Positions 24,401-35,230 of a stretch of DNA of 64,000 nt are shown here, piece after piece. The notes under the pieces are model-generated. The model was given only the letters and a program-made list of their open reading frames with translations. It did no database searches and was not told the DNA's origin. The position numbers and the translations under genes are program-made. This DNA is from Steinernema hermaphroditum (Eukaryota; Nematoda; Chromadorea; Rhabditida; Steinernematidae). How positions within the stretch are numbered: the first letter of the stretch is position 1; each line of letters starts with the position of its first letter. The stretch covers positions 7,032,012 through 7,096,011 of the forward strand of contig CM059623.1 in the NCBI GenBank assembly GCA_030435675.1, given 5' to 3'.

Positions 24401-27400
24401 AAATACTCCGGCGCCCTCCTCGCGATTACGTGTGTTGTCGTGTGATGCTCGGACGCGCGGCCGCAGCACGTTGCGTGTGGTCGGCCCCTGGAGGCCGGCT
24501 GGAAGCCTGAATGGAGGAGGGTCGGCGGCGAACTTTGCAAACGCGGACCCTCGTTCTCTATAATTACGTTGTTTTTGCGACTCTGGTCGTCTGGCGCCCT
24601 CCCCCGGGGGCGCGCTGCCTCTCCGCCGACGGCAATCTTCGATCGGTGCACGTCACCACATTCTCGCCACACACACTCACTCATTCTCGCGTTCCCGTTG
24701 TTCGCCTTGGAGCGCCACGGCCGCCCCTCCCGGCGACGTCGCCACAGGCACCGCCGCGACCTGCTTATCTGCTTTTGGTTTCATCTGAAGAGAAAATCTG
24801 CCGCGTCACGAGATTCCCGCGCCACACACGCCGGCGGCGGCTCTGTCCCTCGATATCGCAAAAAGCGATTCGCTTTTCGGCGAAAGGTCGCGTGTTGTGT
24901 TCACGTGGGAACCGGTCGCGCAGGCTTGCCGTCCAAGGAGACGCTCCTCGGCGCTTCGCGGAAGTCGCAGGAGCGCAGTGCCAATTATGCTTTTTGGAAC
25001 GAGGCGTCCCGGCGCGCTTCCCTGCCGGTAATTGCATCCGTCTCCTTGCGAGGGTGAGTGACACTCATCGAATTAGAATCGAGACCCTCAGGGAAACGTT
25101 TCGGGACGCTTTCCGCGCCTCCGTATTTTGCTTGCTTCCTCCCAGTGTGAGCAGCCGTGGCTGGTGAGCTCCGTGCGGGACCGGGAACACCGTATCTGCG
25201 TTGTTTATGTGTGCGCGGGGATTAGCGCTGACTGTTTCTTGTTTGTGGAAGGTGCCGGCCGGCGACTGGTAGCTGCTCCTGGAGACGCGCGGCGTCCATC
25301 CGAAATCGCCTTCGGGCGGTTTCTATGGAACCAGGCGTCCCATTAGGGGAAAACGTTCCGGCAACCTGCAAAGGTGTATCCAACCTGGACGGTGTGTAGC
25401 AGGCGTCGCCTTCGGCTGCTGAGAGGCGGACAGATCAACAAATGCACATATTCGATTTGCGAAGCACGCCGATGCCCGCCTAATCGGATTATTGAATAAC
25501 GGATTAGTCGCCGTCACTCCTTTTCTTCGGGTTCGGGTCGGCGATCTCTGGTTCCTTTCGCTCTCCGCCGTCCCACCCTCTCTCGCAGATTGCTCGCGTT
25601 TCCGGAATTCCTGCCCGATCGATCGCGTGCGTTCCGCCGTGTGGTTCGCCTTGAGCACGTCGACTTTTCAAGGTCGCCTGCAGCTATGCCCTTTGGTCGT
25701 TTGCCCTCTGTGCTGCTGCAGGCCCTTGGCGGTGATACCTGCGGTCCGAGTTCGTCCACGGAGTGGACGCGGCCTTGGCGTTCTTTATTATTCGAATCGC
25801 TGTTAATCGATCGGTAGAGGGTCGTTAAGATAAGCGCTTATCGCCTCCTCCTCTTTTCGTCTTTCTCCTCTGGAAGGACATTCGGCACTTATCAGCCGCC
25901 AGAAGATCATGATCGGTGTGCGCGTGTGTGTTTGGCTTCGATAACGCTGCAGGCAGGGGAGTCTCTCTGACAGCCGGGGTGCTCTATTTCTGGTCGATCT
26001 ATTTGTCGTCGTGTGCTCTTCTACCGGTTTTTCTTTCGCGCGAACCCGTGGCGGCAGCGGTCGTTGCCGTCGCTCATTGTCTAAAATAAACATTGTTTGT
26101 TTGCTTGTTTATGCCTGTTTGCTCAGACAGCCGGCTTCGTTGTCACCGCGCAGAGGCAGTGTTTGCACAGCGCGGCCTTATTCATCAGAGCCTCCGAGCG
26201 CGTGGCTCCGAGGTTCCTCGTGGCAACCGGCCATAAAAAGCGCACTTCGCTGTTTTTGCCCCTCTAATCGCTGCACTACGGCCCTCCCCTCAACTTTGGT
26301 TTCCGATAGCCAAACACGCGTATGTTTGCTTCTGTTTTTCCGCGACATCTGCCCCTAGCCCCTCCTCTGATGCTCGCTTCGCAAACCCATCAGTCGCAGG
26401 CGCCGCCCCCCGCTCAATAACTGCCTGTTACACTTTTGTTGTTTCGACCTTTCCAATGAATTTGATTTATCGCGGTTGAGTGGCGATACCTGATCGCCGC
26501 TGGCGACGCGCGCTACACCGCCAGTGTAAACCCTTTTCGGTCTGCTCGCCACTTTTTGTGTTTTGTTTGACCCCGCTGTCACCTCGGCGGTTCCCTTCGC
26601 CCTCCCACACTCCTCGGATGTCGTCAAACAGAGTGCTGTTTGCACTCAACGGCTTCGATCCGTCTTCTTCAGTTTTTGGCCCCCGAGTGGCGCGCGGGAG
26701 GGATTCCGCGACGTTGGCGCGGGGAGCAATGTTTAATTGATGAGGAGGTGGACGCATAATTCACGCGACGTCGCTCTATTATTTATGAACACATCGACGT
26801 CGAAAACGGCGCCTGAGCAGCGAAGGGCCCTTCCGGGAACGCAACTCCGTCGCCGTTAGTTACAAATTTATGCGAACGACTTTAATCGTTTCTTTTCTGG
26901 CCCCACACGGCGCCGTGTTGTTCCACGGCGGCGAACACCGCCGACAGCCGCCTGTTCCGCAGTTTGCGAAGAGTCATTCGAGAAGTGTCGTATCCCCTTA
27001 CTGACACATTACACCGCGCGCGCTTAACGATTAAAAATACGGCAGTGGCGTCACGCCGGAGGCTTCGACCGGATTTCGACCTAATCATGTGCTAATCGCC
27101 TAGAGCTCCCGCCCAATCGTCGTTAATCTTGCACGGTAGTATTTTCTGTGCGCCGTTACCCATGATTAAACGAGGATTAGGTTAATCGCCGCGCAGCCCT
27201 ATCGATCCACCGTCCGCAGAAGTGCACCGACCTCGACGGGTTGTTTGTGCCGTCGGCGAATCCCCGTGAGAGCGCTGCGCCTCCACGTAAGCGCTTCAAT
27301 TAGCGGCGCCTCGCGGCAGATGTTTGTGCGAATTCGCGCGCGCCGAATGAAGCCAATCGGCGAGTTGTGCGTCGTGGAACCTGGCCGCGGAGACGCCTCG

Positions 27401-30400
27401 AGATCACACGCGTTTCCTGTGTTTACGGATGCCCGAGATTCATTTCCCGCATTTCAGCGCTACCAGTCGCCATCGACGTTCGCGTCGCCGTGTGCGCCCT
27501 CCACCTCCTACCACCCATTGCTCCACGTCCAGAATCCGCTCCAGAACCATCACCTCTACGGATTCTACCAGCAGCCGTCCCACGCGGCAGCTTCGGACGC
27601 CATGATGAAGTCGCCGCAGCAGACGCCGCCAGACGCCGCGGCGTTCGGTGGCGTCAAGCGTCCGCCTTCGGTCGCCACCAACGGCCTCCCGGCGGCCAAC
27701 GGCATCCACGCCGAGCAACCGCCGCTCAAGGTTCCCCGCATCGAGCACATCGACGAGTTCAACAAGTGGGTTTTTTACGTTCTTGAAAGCCAATATTTGT
27801 GGAGATCTTTCGAAACGCGAGCAAACAGAGAACGTGGCTCTGTTGACTCTGCCCCTTTTTTGCGTGCGGCCCTACTACAAGTTGCGCGGCCCTCGAGCAG
27901 ACGATACTTTGTTGCGTCGTCGACGGCAAACAGAGCGAACGGCGGCCGGCTGACTCAGCTGCCCCAAGTAACTCCGTTTCTGACGCCTTCCCGTTTGCAG
28001 ACATGACGACTCGCTCATCGGAATCGCCGTCAAGTCAGAAAACCCACAGAGTCTCCAGAATCCCGCCTCGACGCCCCCGACGGGCCAGCTGGCCAACGGC
28101 CACTCAAGAACGCCTTCATCGGTGGACCTCAAGGACATCAAGCCCCCTGTGGTCTCATCTGCCGAAAGTAGGCGAATCCTCTCCCTCCCACCATCAAGGG
28201 GCTCCGTTGCAGCATGCCACCCCGTCGATCCCGGCCACCGCGTCGTGCCGTCCTCCTCGTCCGCTTCCTCGACTCCACTGGGTCGTCCCGCTTCGCACAC
28301 GACCGTCGGAGTGCCTGGAAGCCACTTCCCCCCGACCAACTCCTCTCTCTTCGTGCAGACGACAAACCCCGACGCCAGGCTCCCTTCGCGGGCCGCCACG
28401 CTCCACCAGTCGCTGGCCTCTAGCCTCGTCGACCCTCGCATGCCGCACCTCAACATGATTCCCTACCAGCATCTCCCGATGGGTCCGAATCCGTTTCTCT
28501 CCGCCACCAACAGCAGCGTACCTTTCCTCCAAGCCCATATCGCCTCTCTCAGTCAGGTAACTCCTGCTTCCCGCTCCTAAGACCGTCTCCGTTCCAGCAG
28601 CAGCAACAACAGCTCGCCGCGGCTGGAATCGTATCCTCGACGGCGACGCCTTCGATCCCAACGTCTGCGGCCCCGACGGTGCCTTCGCTGACCTCGGCCC
28701 AGAACCCGTTCCCCCCGAATGCGGCCCTCGGCTCGCAACTGGCTGGAGCGGCGGTCCTCGGCCACAAACTGCCTCTGATCAACACGACGCCGTCGATGCC
28801 GACGATCAATACGATCACTAGGAAGGGCCAGTGGAACGGAAGACACGTGAAGATCGCCGAGGCCGTGAAAGCTTACAAGTCGGCCCATCCGGACACCTCG
28901 ACGGTCTCCTCGACGCCGTGCACCTCTGCGGCCCCGGTGACCTCCTCTACCATCACCTCAACGGCTGCCGTGTCGTCTTCGGCGGCGACGGCACACCGTC
29001 CCCCGACGGCTCCGGCGAATCCCCCGGCTCCGCTCCACTCGGCGATGCATTTCGGCCAGCACCCCCGGAATCCACCCGGAGTCCCTGGACCTGGCCACCC
29101 CATCATGGCGCCACCGCTCTGTCCCCCTTCGACATCGACAGCCTCCCTCCCCGGACTCACTTCGGGCATCGCGCCCGGCTTCGCCGCCCTGCAGGCCGCA
29201 GGCTACCCCCATCTGGCCGGCCGTTCCAGTGTCACCCCGAAGAGAGAACCTCCAGTGCCTCCGAACGCCGCTCAGAACCGTCCGCCCTCCACCATCAACC
29301 GCAACATCGTTCCCAACGCTCAAAACGCTCAGAACCTCCATGCTCTTGCTACCGCAGGCCTCCCAGCCGCGGCCCACCAACTGGGTATCAACCTACCTCT
29401 AGGTCCCCAACTCCCCGGAGCCGGTTCCATCACCAACGGCATCAGCGACGCCGCCGCCGCAGCTCAAGCCCAGGCTCAAGCCCAAGCCCAACAAATTGCC
29501 CTCCTCGCCGCCCTTCAGGGCGGTCAGGGCCTACAACCGGGGGCTCTTCAGCAGCTCTTGGCGGCGCAAGCCCAGGCCCAAGGCGTCTCTGTGGCTTCAC
29601 AAGCCCAGGCGGCACCTCCAGCGCCCCACGCCCTCGCTGTAACAGCCGGGGCAGGTGCTCATCCGGCGCTCTCCTTCGCCGCGGCGGCCGCAGCGAACGG
29701 AGGACATCCTGGCCTCGCGAACCCGGCCAACGCCCTTCGGCTGATGGCTGGAGCCGACTCCTCACAGGTTAACTCCCTGATCTTGCTCCAGCAGCAGATG
29801 GAGGCATCCTCGAGAGCCTCCGCTGCCGCCTCGCAGTCACAGACGACGGCGTTGGCCGCTCAGGGCATCCCCGATCTGCTCCGGCTCCAGATGGAGCAGC
29901 ACCAGCACCAGCAGCAACAACAGCAACAGCAACATCAGCAGCACCAGCAGCAATTAGCCGCGCAGGTACAGCAACAGCAGCTGATGGAACGCCTGAACCA
30001 GCAGGTAACATTGTCCTTCTGGAAGCAGGCCTTACACACTTCCACTCTTCAGAACCTGGCGGCCCAGCATTCCGGTCTCGCGGCTCAACAGCAGCAGCTT
30101 GCGGCGGCAGCCGCCGCCGGCGGCCTCGACTTCAACCTCTTCCGGCAGCAGTTCGCGAACGCGCAGTTCCGGATGAACCCGGCGGCACCGGCCCCGCCGC
30201 AGGCTGCCAACATGGAGAACATCCTGGAACTGCAGCGCCGAATGATGCAGCAGCAACAGCAGCAGCAGCAGATGCCTCAGCAGACGCTGAACCCGGCCGC
30301 CCTGATGGCCGCGGGCCTCGGCGCCAACGGAGTCGGGCTTCCGGCACTTTACGGCGGCGCGAAGCTGCCCTTCGCCACCTCCCTCGAGCAGCTCTCCCGG

Positions 30401-30463
30401 CAACAGGCCGCCGCGCAGCCGAAACGTGAAGAGCTGATGCCTAACGGCGCCAGCCGCCCCTAG
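21471..30463 (+). CDS. AUTS2/fibrosin-like nuclear protein
   Basis: Proposed exons: 21471-21640, 21682-22105, 22152-22487, 27458-27765, 28001-28167, 28213-28556, 28598-30004, 30053-30463; all junctions keep frame, giving about 1,188 residues. The introns at 28168-28212 and 30005-30052 are multiples of three without stops and may be retained. DEIVIDDFSLITFSSEEDL (about residues 178-196) resembles the AUTS2 N-terminal motif IIDGFA-x-TSF-x-x-xEALEKD, and KGQWNGRHVKIAEAVKAYK (about 650-670) resembles the AUTS2 signature PGKWCAMHV-x-IAWQIYHHQ. Between them lie a very Lys/Arg/Glu-rich segment and Ser/Pro-rich DNA; the C-terminal part is Ala/Gln-rich with polyglutamine. Vertebrate AUTS2 acts in a variant PRC1 complex that activates neuronal genes. 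The first exon is uncertain: ATG 21471 has no SL signal, so upstream exons may exist. The link across the 5-kb intron rests on matching phase and on the motifs falling on both sides. Confidence 0.55.
21641..21681 (+). other. 41-bp GC-AG intron
   Basis: AAG|GCAAGA...CCTTTCAG|GAA. Without removing these 41 bases the reading frame upstream (ending SIPPR) hits a stop and the downstream frame (KPAHRRPKVVNG) has no start. Removal joins AG|G and moves exactly into the downstream frame. The donor GCAAG is the strong form of the rare GC class, and 41 bp is a standard intron size here. Confidence 0.7.
22488..27457 (+). other. 5-kb intron of the AUTS2-like gene
   Basis: Donor AAG|GTTGGT at 22488 and acceptor CGCATTTCAG at 27457 are both phase 0. 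No coding exon is supported inside. It has an octamer ATGCAAAT at 22602-22609 within GGAGATTATGCAAAT, a 15-mer also found in a BBS7 intron at 10246-10260; AP-1-like TGACTCA sites near 24203 and 27949 sit just in or next to it. Such a long intron among 40-bp ones suggests embedded regulatory DNA. Confidence 0.45.
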
Positions 30464-30800
30464 GACGTCTCCAGAAGCCCCCTCGTGCCTTTTCTCCGCT
30501 GATCTCCTTTCCTGGGTCTTCTCCTCTACAGTACTCGCTCTACGCCACCTCCGCACTCTCTCGTCTTTTCGGCCAACAACGGGTCTTCGTACTACTAATC
30601 CGCCTCACAACCCTCGCCCCGTAGTCCCCGAACAACAAAGACTCGTTCCTTTCTTCCGATCCGGGTGCCCATCTCCTTGTTGAGTTTCTTGTTTCGTTGT
30701 TTCCGCCCCTCGCCCAGCTCCCAAATCGATTGTATAAAGACAGAAGACTATCGTGTATTTTCACAACAGCTATAAGCAAAAAAAAACATAAAAGAAACGT

Positions 30801-30806
30801 AATAAA
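30801..30806 (+). terminator. Poly(A) signal of the AUTS2-like gene
   Basis: AATAAA lies 338 bases after the stop codon at 30461-30463; the DNA beyond changes to AT-rich. Confidence 0.6.
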
Positions 30807-31653
30807 GATTAAAAATCTTAGTGTCTCCCATCACATCTGCCCCCACGCATAACAGCTTGCCTACGAAAGGGAGAAAAGAAGATACCGAAGATGATCCCAG
30901 TCAAAAACATATTTTGGAATGGACAGTGCAACATTGAAGACTTCGTGAACAACTTCTACCTTCGCGAACTTTCCTGCTGTGACCAAACGGATGCAAACTC
31001 CTCTTTCGATGTACCATTTTATCTTCGCGGTACCACGTGAACAACCGAGATCTGTGGTCTTGAGTGATCACGTTATGCGATGACCAACATCATATGGCTT
31101 AGCTACCGAGCGCACCTGCTATCGTACCAGTGGAATGTCACAGCGAAACTATATTCTGAGGAGATGGAAAAACACTACGAGCTTTCTATCAGTTGGAACG
31201 CTTCTAATTGGTTAGGGAGGGAGTGTCGTATCAAGTAGAGATCATTGATCAGATCACATGGCTACCGTTTACATGTAGAGCTTGATTATAGAATATGGTA
31301 ATAACGAGATAACAACGGCTCAAACCTCATATTCTCAACTTTTGACACTCATATCATATCTGATATCACCCACAGAGCTCTCTATCTGACTACCAGATCA
31401 TTCACTACATTTTCTTCGAACATCCATGCCTTACCCACAAAGAGAGCTGATCCGCATGCTGTGTGTGCCTTATGAACCAAAGTGGTCACCAAAAAAGTGG
31501 CCCTTTTCAACGTTCCAACCCAATGGAAACAATCGCTTGACAAACCCATGAATCTACCGCAATATGCAATTCCAGGAGAAGATGAGCAGCAATATCAGTC
31601 AATCAATAGCATTTAACACCAAGATCTAGATTTAATCAACAACAACATCAAAT
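30807..31653. other. AT-rich spacer
   Basis: I see no gene. At 31491-31526 there is a solitary copy of a mariner-like terminus (reverse complement CCATTGGGTTGGAACGTTGA), related to the ends of the element at 35281-36195. Confidence 0.4.
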
Positions 31654-31826
31654 TTATGGAGAAATGAGTTGAAAATGGGCGTCGCTCAGATGGAACGCAG
31701 CAGCAGGCCTACCGTCTGTGAGATTATTATCCACGTGAGCACGGTAACCCAGGCGCGTGTAGTCAGGTGAATGTGCACGCCATCTCCAGCGACCAACGCA
31801 AGAAGGATCATACACGAGCACATGTA
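31654..31826 (-). pseudogene. C-terminal part of an OTU-like protease domain from a retroelement
   Basis: On the minus strand this frame starts IHVLVYDPS and ends at a stop shortly after AAFHLSDAHFQLI. The latter looks like the OTU cysteine protease histidine motif (hydrophobic-hydrophobic-x-x-x-H-F/Y-x-x-hydrophobic). It is exactly in frame with the sequence on the far side of the 1.44-kb element, which inserted at a TA inside it. OTU domains are known in some nematode and insect LTR-element polyproteins. Confidence 0.5.
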
Positions 31827-33267
31827 CAGTGGCGGCCATATAAATAGATACACCCCAGCGGAGAACATTTAGTTGCCCAGTTACCCTTGTTTTTGTTGTA
31901 TTACTGGGAATTAATAGGCACTAGTAGGTGCAGAATTTACTGGGAAATCTGAATATGCTGGAAGTTTTCCGTTCGAGACCAAAAAATGGCACCGAAGAAC
32001 GTAATACGTTCGGACGGCTCAAATCTGGCGCGGCCACATAAATAGATACACCTACGTAAAAAGGAAAAAACAGTTGTATTTCATCAGATATGTCTCAAGA
32101 ACATTAATACGTGGTAGAATAGGCCTTATTAGGGATAAGAGCTTCAAAACAGCGCTTCCTAGAATCCACCACGGTCAACAAAATTTAAGAACTTGCCATA
32201 CGGTTCGTTTTGAACAAATTTCGGGCTTTCATGTATGAAAATCACCCGAGAACTGGATAGAACCACGCAAAACACCGTTTTCGGCGTCGAAGATTACGTA
32301 CGCGTGCAGATTACATTTACGTGCTTCTAGCCATCACTTCCCCTTCAAAGCTTAGGACCACAACTTGACCTGCACTCTTGTCCGGGTCCCGGAACGATCT
32401 GAAAGGCGCGAGTTTCAGGTTTTTCCATCGATTCCATGTTGCAGAGCGTATGCGAAAACCTATTCTGGCCATCTTCTGATAATTGCCTAACACTACAGAT
32501 GAAATAAAGCGCGATCTTCTAAAATCCTATGAAAAATGACCTTTTCCATTGTAAATTTCATGGTACGATATGTCCACGACCGAATTTCGCATGTATTCCA
32601 TTTTTAATGGGATAGAACATAAATAGGGGTTTTCGCATACGCTCTACAACGTGAAAATGAAAGAAAATTTCGGAAACACCTTCTTCCAGATCGTTCCGGG
32701 ACCCTGACAAGACTGCAGGCCTAGTTGGGGTCTTAAGCTTTGAAGGGAGAATGATACCCATAGGCACTTAAAATGATCTAATATGCTCGTATATGTAATT
32801 TTCGACGCTGAAAACGGTGTTATACGTGGCTTTAGCCGATTCGCAGGTAATTTTCGTACAGAAAAGCCCGAAGTTTCTTTAAAACGGGCCCTACAGTAAC
32901 TTTTTGAATTTTTTGGGGTTGGTGGATTCTCATTCTCAGCCGCATTGTGAAGTTCTTATCCCTAATAAGGCCTATTCTACCACGTATTAATGTTCTTGAG
33001 ACATATCTGATGAAATACAACTGTTTTTTTCTTTTTACGTGTGTGTATCTATTTATGTGGCCGCGCCAGATTTGAGCCGTCCGAACGTATTACGTTCTTC
33101 GGTGCCATTTTTTGGTCTCGAACGGAAAACTTCCAGCATATTCAGATTTCCCAGTAAATTCTGCACCTTCTAGTGCCTATTACTTCCCAGTAATACAACA
33201 AAAACAAGGGTAACTGGGCAACTAAAAGTTCTCCGCTGGGGTGTATCTATTTATATGGCCGCCACTG
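31827..33267. mobile_element. 1.44-kb palindromic Tc1-like element
   Basis: Ends read CAGTGGCGGCCATATAAATA on both strands, flanked by TA duplications (31825-31826 and 33268-33269). CAGTG...GGCC is the style of Tc1-family termini. Both halves are imperfect inverted copies throughout, meeting near 32.55 kb, so the whole element is a giant hairpin. I find no transposase frame. Related fragments occur near 37.85-37.93 kb and 46.46-46.56 kb. Confidence 0.8.
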
Positions 33268-34109
33268 TATGTCGAACAGTTCTGCAGCCGCTTGCAGCTC
33301 AACTGTACCCATCCACGAGTTAGGCATGGCCATACGCTTTCGTGTCAAATAAGACTGAGCGCTCTCGTAGGCGGAATTCATTATCTCGTAGGGATTATGC
33401 AGTAGATCGTATCGAGCTTTGTATTTGCTCTGCTCGACGAGTATATTTTCTCGAGCTTTCTTTCTGACATCGGTGAGCTCTTCCAGCTTCTTGATTCGTT
33501 GGTTATGAAGCGCTTCTTCTTCGGCCTCGAACAAAGTAATATCACCATCATCGAATCGAAAATCTTGGTTTCCTTCACGGTATGTTTGAACATCCTGTGG
33601 CCAGGTCATCTTTTGGCCGGTGACGAGCTCGAATGAGCTGTACCCAGTCGCTCGTGTCGTATGAGACCGAAGGCTCATCAGTACCAACGGGAGATGGAGG
33701 TCCCAATCCTCCTTCTTTTCAAGAGATTTCACTAGCAGATCCTTAATGCTTCTATTCATGCGTTCTACCAAACCGTTGGTTTGAGGGTGATATGGAGTGG
33801 AAAGACGGCGGTCAATTCCCATTCTCTCCGCTAATTCCTTCATGACACCAGCAAACTCCAGCAGATTTAATGCTACGTGGTGGGCCTTATGGATGACCGA
33901 GTTAACCTCTCCTTTACGGACCACTTCGCATCTAGAGTCTTTAACCATATAGAACAGTTTTCCGTTCTCAGCGCAGAACGATTTCAATTTGCGCCGATAT
34001 GAATCTTTTTCGTTCTTCGTGGCACCAAATATTATGGGATTTGCGCCTCCCAGACTTTCAAGAATTGAGTCATATTCACCTGGCTCCATTCCCCCGTACA
34101 ATTCGCTGC
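33268..34109 (-). pseudogene. Retroelement integrase C-terminal half fused to OTU-like start
   Basis: The minus-strand frame has the Ty3/Gypsy-type integrase signature STPYHPQTNGLVERMN with the last catalytic Glu, then a long C-terminal region (SLRSHTTRATGYSSFELVTG). Upstream, a zinc-finger-like IHKAHH joins directly to FAGVMKELAERMGI, so the core carrying the two catalytic Asp residues is deleted. At the other end the frame passes into WMGTVELQAAAELFDI, typical of OTU proteases (W-x-G-x-x-EL-x-A-x-A), but the DGNCLF-like catalytic Cys segment is missing. The frame runs into the 1.44-kb element and stops. A CTTTCAG acceptor precedes 34109, so it may have been spliced to upstream sequence. Non-functional remnant. 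Confidence 0.7.
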
Positions 34110-34283
34110 CTGAAAGCGAATTTATTCGAAAAAAAAACTCTAAAAATACAACAAAAATATGATATCTTTTTCTTCTTCTGTCTTCCATCTTCCGCGGCTT
34201 CCAGTCGCCCGACCTTCATCCTGCTTCCGATTTCGAACTAAAAGAAAAAGAGAGAACGAAGACAGCGTAAAAAAGAAACTGAC

Positions 34284-34486
34284 CGTTATCTGCTTCATTC
34301 TCGTATTCCGTGACAACCGGCGGCTTCTCGTTGACCCTTGTAGCCAGATCCTAAAATCAGATCACGTTTAAGCGACTCTGCAGCACACACACACACCTTC
34401 TGGGTCCACTCATTGGCCTGACGAGCTAGATGCATGACTTTGCCAAGAGAGAGCGATACGCGGTCGTGGTGCAGCTCTTCGGTTTC
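34284..34486 (-). pseudogene. mbf-1: MBF1 (multiprotein bridging factor 1) fragment
   Basis: Minus-strand exons 34397-34486 and 34284-34350, joined by a 46-bp GTGTGT...TTTTAG intron in phase 0, encode ETEELHHDRVSLSLGKVMHL, then ARQANEWTQK and DLATRVNEKPPVVTEYE. This matches the middle of MBF1/EDF1, including the start of its Cro/C1-type helix-turn-helix. The first 60-65 residues and the end of the HTH (the segment after the YE) are missing. A TAG just before ETEEL is either a stop or a 3' splice site (GGCTAG|GAAACC). The fragment lies directly upstream of, and on the same strand as, the integrase remnant, so it is a captured piece or the broken host gene of an insertion. Confidence 0.65.
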
Positions 34487-34803
34487 CTAGCCAAGCCTCA
34501 GGCCGTTTTCGTCAGTGTCCGAAACTGGATTTCCCATCGTCGACATCTTGTTTGCAACCTAAAGAGATAGGATTAATCAATGGAATCAACTAAGATAAGA
34601 AACGAAAAAGAAATCAGGTAGAAATGAGAAGAAACAGAAATGATAATACCTCGGAAATCGGTTCACTAGAAATCAGAAATTTGAGGTGGTGGTCCCGCCG
34701 CGAACACCCTGATTTTCAGTATAAATTACGGTAGCGACACGATTTCCCGAGCGACACGATTGCCCGCCACACCGGCTCCGAGCCGGGCCCAAGCCGGAGC
34801 CCG

Positions 34804-34976
34804 ACCATATATACTAGGGAAAATTCCGACTGTTCGCAGGAAGCGGTAGCAGACGACGAGAGAAATTCCGATGCCTTTGCTCCGCCGCTGTATGCCAAAT
34901 GTCTCTCGTCGTCTGCGCCATTTGTACCGACGCCTGCAAACGGTTGATATTGTCCCTAGTATATATAGGGGCGGCC
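34804..34976. repeat. About 170-bp imperfect palindrome
   Basis: The arm beginning ACCATATATACTAGGG (34804) is repeated inverted at the end near 34976 (CCCTAGTATATATAGGG); GCAGACGACGAGAGA is inverted nearer the centre. The loop is about 25 bp. It looks like a small MITE or an RNA hairpin. Confidence 0.6.
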
Positions 34977-35047
34977 GTGGGCCGGCTCGCCGTGGGCAAG
35001 TGTCCTGCTTGGATCGAGCTGGAAATTGACGTACAGATTGGCCTACA

Positions 35048-35122
35048 CTAGTGAACGCCACCCCCAAAAGGGCACCTAGTTTACCATTTCTGGGGTCCGG
35101 GTTCGACTCCGCTTCCAACCGA
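35048..35122 (+). repeat. tRNA-like SINE fragment 1
   Basis: GGGTCCGGGTTCGACTCCGC near 35094-35113 is a good RNA polymerase III B box and T-arm context, followed by a 3' end CCAACCGACA. The 5' part is only weakly tRNA-like and no full cloverleaf forms. Confidence 0.45.
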
Positions 35123-35230
35123 CATTTTTTCTTTTCGTTTCTCCAACATATTTAAACTTGTTCTCTTCCTCGCACTCAATCCTATCCCATCATCAGTTAT
35201 GAATGCTAGCAATATTTTTTTCAATATTTC

